A DNA stretch of 40,698 bases from a virus: IMG/VR virus record IMGVR_UViG_3300047510_001893, positions 1 through 40,698 of that record. The stretch is one strand, 5' to 3'. Made by a program: the position numbers and the translations under genes. A model generated the notes under the pieces. The model saw only the letters and a list, made by a program, of their open reading frames with translations, made no database searches and was not told where the DNA came from. Positions within the stretch are counted from its first letter, which is position 1. The number at the start of each line of letters is the position of its first letter. Below, piece by piece: positions 37,504 to 40,698 of the stretch.

Positions 37504-37856
37504 TTCTGTGAATCTCCTGGCAAAACTCTATAGTTATCTTCAACGGAATCAGGAGTAGACACTTCTAGAATTGTTCCTTCTTTATAACAAACAACTTGAT
37601 GTGGGAAAAGTGGATCGTTATGCCATACATCACCTGCTTTCAAAACTTTTTCTTCAAGTTTAGCATTTTCAGTATTGATCCAACGAACAACAAATTCCCC
37701 ACTCATTACATACCAAGTCTCAATCTTTTCTTTATGAAAATGCATTGAGAATTTAGCAGCTTTCTTAAAATGCATGAATTTACTACAATAGTGATCGTTA
37801 GTAACCCAGATTTCTTCTGATCCCCAACCTTTTTCTACTTTACCTTCTAGTCGCAT
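37500..37856 (-). CDS. Cupin (sugar isomerase-like) protein
   Basis: A 118-residue single cupin domain: WGSEEIWVTNDHYCSKFMHFKKAAKFSMHFHKEKIETWYVMSGEF with the metal ligands HFHKEKxE, then LKAGDVWHNDPLFPHQVVC with the second His. It resembles the C-terminal cupin of mannose-6-phosphate isomerase/GDP-mannose pyrophosphorylase enzymes and small sugar epimerases. Its place between hldE and hldD pieces suggests a role in making the activated sugar. Confidence 0.75.
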   Translation of the reverse strand: MRLEGKVEKGWGSEEIWVTNDHYCSKFMHFKKAAKFSMHFHKEKIETWYVMSGEFVVRWINTENAKLEEKVLKAGDVWHNDPLFPHQVVCYKEGTILEVSTPDSVEDNYRVLPGDSQK

Positions 37857-38605
37857 ATCTCATCCAATGTCGGTGCATACACACCCATATGTTGAACAGT
37901 AATTGATGATGCTTTGTTTGCAAATTCTATTGCAGAACCTACATGGTTTGTTAGCAGATAGTTATAAACTAATGCTGCAAGAAAAGTATCACCTGCACCA
38001 CATACATCAGATACTTCTACAGGTTTTGCACTAAAGAATTTGCTTTTATATGTAGCACCTTTGTCACCAAGAGTAACAATCAAGTCAGAACAATATGACT
38101 TTGCTTGTTGATATTCTTTGTTGTTGATTTTAACAAAACAGCCTTCGAATCTAGAAAGTTCTGTCTTTTTAGTATCAATGAATATTGGGCAAGTTTGTTC
38201 TTGTCTTGTCTGTTCGATAAGTCCATAAGAAACACATCCCTTGTTGTAGTCAGAAAACACAATGGCGTCATATTTTTTATCTTTCAAGTTTAAAGTAAGT
38301 TCTTTTGATTCAACATCTTCATCTATGCGTAAAAGGTGCTGATTACTTTTGAGATCAATGAGTCTTGTTTTCTTAGAAGGTGCGCCAACTACCATATCGA
38401 CATCACAATTCAATGCCAATAGATTATTGCCAACATTAGAAGCCATACCTAATTTTAATTCTTGTTTTTCTGGAACAAAAATTGGTACTGGAGCTTCAGG
38501 ACTTAGTTTAGTGACATTACCGTACTGATAGATATCAATACAAGTATCACCGACTAATAATATCTTGAATTTTTTTTGTTGTGGAATATTCTTCAATTCG
38601 ATCAA
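37847..38605 (-). CDS. hldE: Heptose 7-phosphate kinase (HldE kinase domain, PfkB family)
   Basis: A 252-residue PfkB kinase: KILLVGDTCIDIYQYGNVTKLSPEAPVPIFVPEK is the HldE/RfaE start (LSPEAPVPV), MASNVGNNLLALNC, LRIDEDV, SDYNKGCVSYGLI, and the ATP/catalytic motif DVCGAGDTFLAALVYNY with the catalytic Asp. E. coli HldE is 477 residues with kinase and adenylyltransferase in one chain; here the kinase is a separate gene and somewhat shorter. Overlaps the adenylyltransferase gene by 59 bases. Confidence 0.85.
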   Translation of the reverse strand: MIELKNIPQQKKFKILLVGDTCIDIYQYGNVTKLSPEAPVPIFVPEKQELKLGMASNVGNNLLALNCDVDMVVGAPSKKTRLIDLKSNQHLLRIDEDVESKELTLNLKDKKYDAIVFSDYNKGCVSYGLIEQTRQEQTCPIFIDTKKTELSRFEGCFVKINNKEYQQAKSYCSDLIVTLGDKGATYKSKFFSAKPVEVSDVCGAGDTFLAALVYNYLLTNHVGSAIEFANKASSITVQHMGVYAPTLDEICD

Positions 38606-38939
38606 AATAAATCACCTGTTTACAATATTTTTCACCTGTAATACTCTTACCTCTATAATCAGAACCTTTCACCATTATATCACATTCTTTGATGAAGTCA
38701 ATCAATTCTTCTTTACTATCAAACAATCTTACCTCATCTACAGCCTTGAGGTTTTCCAACATCATTTTTCTTTCATACTGATTATTTATTGGTCTTTCAG
38801 AACCCTTTAGTTCTTTCACTCGACGATCCGTATCGATGCAAACCAAAAGAAAATCTCCCAAACTTCTCGCAAAGTTTAGGAGCTCTAAATGACCAACATG
38901 TAATATATCAAATGTACCGTTTACAATAATTTTCTTCAT
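38547..38939 (-). CDS. Heptose 1-phosphate adenylyltransferase (HldE nucleotidyltransferase domain)
   Basis: A 130-residue nucleotidyltransferase: IIVNGTFDILHVGHLELLNFARSLGD with the HxGH site, CIDTDRRVKELKGSERPINNQYERKMMLENLKAVDEV and VKGSDYRGKSITGEK. This matches the C-terminal domain of HldE and the TagD/RfaE-C group. It makes ADP-heptose from the phosphate made by the kinase (with GmhB-type phosphatase from the host). First gene of the sugar operon, directly after the tRNA array; no promoter box is visible just upstream. Confidence 0.83.
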   Translation of the reverse strand: MKKIIVNGTFDILHVGHLELLNFARSLGDFLLVCIDTDRRVKELKGSERPINNQYERKMMLENLKAVDEVRLFDSKEELIDFIKECDIMVKGSDYRGKSITGEKYCKQVIYFDRIEEYSTTKKIQDIISR

Positions 38940-38950
38940 ATAAGTATTTA

Positions 38951-39025
38951 TGGCACCACTGAGAGGAATCGAACCCCTATTCTAGGTTTAGAAGACCCAT
39001 GTCCTATCCGTTGAACGACAGTGGT
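38951..39025 (-). tRNA. tRNA-Arg (TCT)
   Basis: Minus strand 75 bases with encoded CCA. Acceptor ACCACTG/CAGTGGT, anticodon loop CTTCTAA (anticodon at 38990-38992), T loop TTCGATT. Reads AGA, a codon common in AT-rich genes. Confidence 0.93.
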
Positions 39026-39030
39026 ATATC

Positions 39031-39113
39031 TGGTGCGAGTGGAGGGATTCGAACCCTCAATCCAAAGGCGGCAGATTTTAAGTCTGCTGTGTATACCGTT
39101 CCACCACACTCGC
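39031..39113 (-). tRNA. tRNA-Leu (TAA)
   Basis: Minus strand 83 bases with a long variable arm as expected for Leu. Acceptor GCGAGTG/CACTCGC, anticodon loop CTTAAAA, T loop TTCGAAT, CCA encoded. Reads UUA. Confidence 0.93.
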
Positions 39114-39158
39114 AATAAAAACATTATAACATAAATTTGTGTTGTTTACAGGTAATAT

Positions 39159-39235
39159 TGGTGCCTCAGGAGAGATTCGAACTCTCAGAATCTTGCTTCT
39201 AAGGCAAGCATGTTTACCAATTTCATCACCGAGGC
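39159..39235 (-). tRNA. tRNA-Leu (TAG)
   Basis: Minus strand 77 bases. Acceptor GCCTCGG/CTGAGGC with a G-U pair, anticodon loop CTTAGAA, T loop TTCGAAT, CCA encoded. The variable region is unusually short for a leucine tRNA. An isolated TATAAT stands about 35 bases upstream (39121-39127 side) with a weak -35. Confidence 0.87.
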
Positions 39236-39237
39236 AT

Positions 39238-39313
39238 TGGTGCGACCTAGAGGAATCGAACCTCTTTCCATGGCTCTTCAGGCCACTGCTATGACCACAT
39301 CAGCTAAAGTCGC
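39238..39313 (-). tRNA. tRNA-Phe (GAA)
   Basis: Minus strand 76 bases. Acceptor GCGACTT/AGGTCGC (one wobble and one weak pair), anticodon loop CTGAAGA, T loop TTCGATT, CCA encoded. Two bases separate it from the Leu(TAG) gene. Confidence 0.92.
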
Positions 39314-39314
39314 A

Positions 39315-39389
39315 TGGTGCATCGTGAAGGTTACGCTCCCTCTACCCTCTGCTTGTAAGGCAGACGCTCTACTATTGAGCTAACGATGC
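39315..39389 (-). tRNA. tRNA-Val (TAC) with unusual T loop
   Basis: Minus strand 75 bases. Acceptor GCATCGT/ACGATGC, D arm normal, anticodon loop CTTACAA, CCA encoded. The T stem GAGGG/CCTTC pairs with one wobble, but the loop is AGCGTAA instead of TTCRANY: positions 54 and 58 are A and U, the reverse of the normal U54-A58. Confidence 0.85.
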
Positions 39390-39390
39390 A

Positions 39391-39466
39391 TGGGGTGTCC
39401 TATGAGGATCGAACTCATACTCTCTCGTTCACAGCAAGAGGTGCAGACCACTACACTAAGGACACC
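39391..39466 (-). tRNA. tRNA-His (GTG)
   Basis: Minus strand 76 bases. Encoded G-1 pairs with C73 next to CCA, the histidine identity element. Acceptor GTGTCCT/AGGACAC, anticodon loop CTGTGAA, T loop TTCGATC. Confidence 0.93.
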
Positions 39467-39475
39467 AAGAGCATT

Positions 39476-39549
39476 TGGAGCGGCTAAAGAGAATCGAACT
39501 CTTAACTTCTGCTTGGAAGGCAGTGGTTTTACCATTAAACTACAGCCGC
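39476..39549 (-). tRNA. tRNA-Gly (TCC)
   Basis: Minus strand 74 bases. Acceptor GCGGCTG/TAGCCGC (last pair G-U), anticodon loop CTTCCAA, T loop TTCGATT, discriminator U, CCA encoded. Reads GGA. Confidence 0.92.
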
Positions 39550-39554
39550 TTATT

Positions 39555-39863
39555 TTAATCCCAGGATGGATATCCGCCTTGAATACAAATCATCTTCATC
39601 GGACCAGAATAATCTTTCCACTCAATTACTTTACCATTCTTATCAAGAGGCCTTAGATCAGGTAGAGCAAATGTCGTTCTACCATCTCCGCCATACTTTG
39701 TACCAATAATGGAAAAGAGTGCTTCATTTCCTTTTACTTGCATGATTTGCCCACTACAAGGTGCCCAATAACGAACACCTCTATAACCAGCAAATTCTGA
39801 AATTGAACCAAGCATATCACCATCCCATGATATACCAACTGTCTGTAATAATTTTTTAATCAT
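39555..39863 (-). CDS. Tail-collar domain protein (short)
   Basis: A 102-residue protein whose core is the phage tail collar / microcystin-dependent-protein pattern: GYRGVRYWAPCSGQIMQVKGNEALFSIIGTKYGGDGRTTFALPDLRP. Normally this repeat closes long tail fibers or forms small secreted proteins; here it stands alone with a short tail (KMICIQGGYPSWD). TAAGGAG precedes the start. It lies among tRNA genes, away from the structural operons. Possibly a fiber tip or a fiber-associated protein. Confidence 0.8.
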   Translation of the reverse strand: MIKKLLQTVGISWDGDMLGSISEFAGYRGVRYWAPCSGQIMQVKGNEALFSIIGTKYGGDGRTTFALPDLRPLDKNGKVIEWKDYSGPMKMICIQGGYPSWD

Positions 39864-39872
39864 ATTTTCTCC

Positions 39873-40340
39873 TTAAGCAGCTAAACTTTTGTAACGATCA
39901 GCAGCATATGATGCCGCAAACGCTCTTGGTTTTACCATAGGAATTACATTACAAGTTCCACGAATATAACCAATTGCTTCATTGATCACGCAATTTGAAC
40001 CATGCATTTCACTTGGGTTGATATCAAGGTGGACTTCTACATCACGACCTTCTAGAACATCAGCCAACTTTAAATACATTTCAGATACCTTGTATACTTC
40101 ATTCATCAAACGGTATCTCGGACGATCTTCTTTTTGGTCATAGTCTCTTTCACGAACAACTTCACCAAAAAGTTTGCAACCGTGTTTTCCATCTTTGTGA
40201 ACAACTATAGCAATTATATAGTCAGCATGCCACACTTCATTCACTCTTAATCTTTCAGAATCACATCCAAGATAAATTTTTGTTTCTGGCGATTGTCTTG
40301 AGATGTAATCTTTCACTTCTTGTAAATTTATCTTGAACAT
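39873..40340 (-). CDS. RNase H-like protein (DUF458/YkuK family)
   Basis: A 155-residue protein of the family found in B. subtilis YkuK: ETKIYLGCDSERLRVNEVWHADYIIAIVVHKDGKHGCKLFGEVVRERDYDQ, RYRLMNEVYKVSEMYLKL, and VEVHLDINPSEMHGSNCVINEAIGYIRG. The Asp in GCDSE and the LDINP/MHGSN phrases are the acidic points of an RNase H-like fold. Exact activity is unknown. TAAGGAGATATC precedes the ATG. Located between tRNA-Trp and the collar gene. Confidence 0.8.
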   Translation of the reverse strand: MFKINLQEVKDYISRQSPETKIYLGCDSERLRVNEVWHADYIIAIVVHKDGKHGCKLFGEVVRERDYDQKEDRPRYRLMNEVYKVSEMYLKLADVLEGRDVEVHLDINPSEMHGSNCVINEAIGYIRGTCNVIPMVKPRAFAASYAADRYKSLAA

Positions 40341-40354
40341 GATATCTCCTTAAT

Positions 40355-40428
40355 TGGCCTCGGTGGACAGAATCGAACTGCCATGACTGGTTTTGGAGAC
40401 CAGCGTAATGCCTTTATACGACACCGAG
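40355..40428 (-). tRNA. tRNA-Trp (CCA)
   Basis: Minus strand 74 bases. Acceptor CTCGGTG/CACCGAG, discriminator G, anticodon loop CTCCAAA, T loop TTCGATT, CCA encoded. The D loop region (GTCGTATAAAGGC) is less regular than usual. Confidence 0.9.
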
Positions 40429-40445
40429 ATTAAAACTACTTATAA

Positions 40446-40519
40446 TGGTCCTTCCTGATGGTTACGATCCACCGTCTAGCGGTTATCAACCGCTTGCTCT
40501 GCCATTGAGCTAAGGAAGG
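40446..40519 (-). tRNA. tRNA-Ile (GAT) with unusual T loop
   Basis: Minus strand 74 bases. Acceptor CCTTCCT/AGGAAGG, anticodon loop TTGATAA, CCA encoded. T stem GGTGG/CCATC (one wobble) encloses ATCGTAA, so it has A54 and U58 instead of U54-A58, like the Val tRNA of this array. The variable loop is 4 bases. Confidence 0.85.
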
Positions 40520-40521
40520 AT

Positions 40522-40596
40522 TGGCACCACCTAAAGGAATCAAACCCTTTCTACAATGTCCGTAGCATTGCGTGCTATTCAGTACACTAAGGTGGT
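40522..40596 (-). tRNA. tRNA-Arg (ACG)
   Basis: Minus strand 75 bases. Acceptor ACCACCT/AGGTGGT, anticodon loop CTACGGA, T loop TTTGATT, discriminator G, CCA encoded. Needs A34-to-inosine editing by host TadA to read CGU/CGC/CGA. Confidence 0.9.
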
Positions 40597-40603
40597 ATAA
40601 TTA

Positions 40604-40680
40604 TGGTCTGGGTAGAGAGGATCGAACTCCCGACCTCCTGCTCCCAAAGCAGGCGCACTACCTGGCTGTGCTATACCCAG
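40604..40680 (-). tRNA. tRNA-Pro (TGG)
   Basis: Minus strand 77 bases. Acceptor CTGGGTA/TACCCAG, anticodon loop TTTGGGA, T loop TTCGATC, CCA encoded. Confidence 0.92.
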
Positions 40681-40689
40681 ACGAAACTT

Positions 40690-40698
40690 TGGTGCCCC
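40690..40698 (-). tRNA. 3' end of a further tRNA (cut by the window edge)
   Basis: Minus strand GGGGCACCA at the window edge is an acceptor strand with encoded CCA, ten bases before tRNA-Pro. The identity cannot be read. Confidence 0.6.

Noticed and set aside
38945-38952. CATAAATA as a late promoter for the sugar operon
   Set aside because: It differs at the first base and lies only six bases before the start codon, leaving no room for a leader; it also overlaps the 3' end of tRNA-Arg.
1-40698. Integrase, transposase or insertion sequence
   Set aside because: No such protein pattern or terminal inverted repeats were seen on either strand; the window looks like continuous lytic-phage genome.

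Overview
The window is part of the genome of an AT-rich, T4-like tailed phage (myovirus). Evidence: a run of T4-type baseplate genes (gp6, gp25, split gp5, gp27, gp53, gp48, gp54-like, gp26), the T4 order 33-59-32, RNase H, T4-type late promoter boxes (TATAAATA) and a dense tRNA array. The most diagnostic element is a circularly permuted tmRNA gene, the form known from alphaproteobacteria. With the low GC and many short marine-phage-like genes it suggests an alphaproteobacterial, probably marine (SAR11-like) host; that host assignment is inference.

Layout. (1) 1-6616, minus strand: baseplate genes gp6 (partial) to gp48, fired from a late promoter at 6642-6649. (2) 6649-11279, plus strand: head completion nuclease gp4, a conserved unknown, a gp54-like tube initiator, gp26 with a likely -1 frameshift extension, and a long tail protein with a lytic transglycosylase domain. 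(3) 11281-15541, minus: gp32 with its terminator, gp59, gp33, a SleB-type wall hydrolase and small unknowns. (4) 15553-15931, minus: permuted tmRNA with its own sigma70-like promoter and terminator. (5) 15928-27383, minus: early/middle genes (PD-(D/E)XK nuclease, heme oxygenase, MazG-like, GP88-like, SWIM protein, ClpP-like peptidase, glycosyltransferase, RNase H, HAD nucleotidase and many unknowns), punctuated by near-consensus sigma70 promoters of shared design. (6) 27383-31972, minus: a module of membrane, lipo- and secreted proteins behind a late promoter. (7) 32156-38939, minus: a tightly overlapping sugar operon with split HldE (adenylyltransferase and kinase), HldD-like epimerase, cupin, and several GT2, methyltransferase and GT9-like proteins. 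(8) 38951-40698, minus: eleven complete tRNAs plus one cut by the window edge, interrupted by an RNase H-like gene and a tail-collar gene. One further tRNA (CAT) lies at 32069-32145.

How they work together. Regions 1-2 build the baseplate and tail tube. gp33, gp59 and gp32 couple late transcription and replication. The tmRNA, tRNAs and ClpP-like peptidase form a phage-carried translation and protein quality-control set. The heptose/glycosyltransferase operon and the secreted/membrane module point to modification of the cell surface or of the virion. Strongest leads: the permuted tmRNA, its pairing with a ClpP homologue, the gp26 slippery site, the ADP-heptose operon, and several unusual translation-start arrangements. 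Functions are read from sequence motifs and memory of families; no database search was made.
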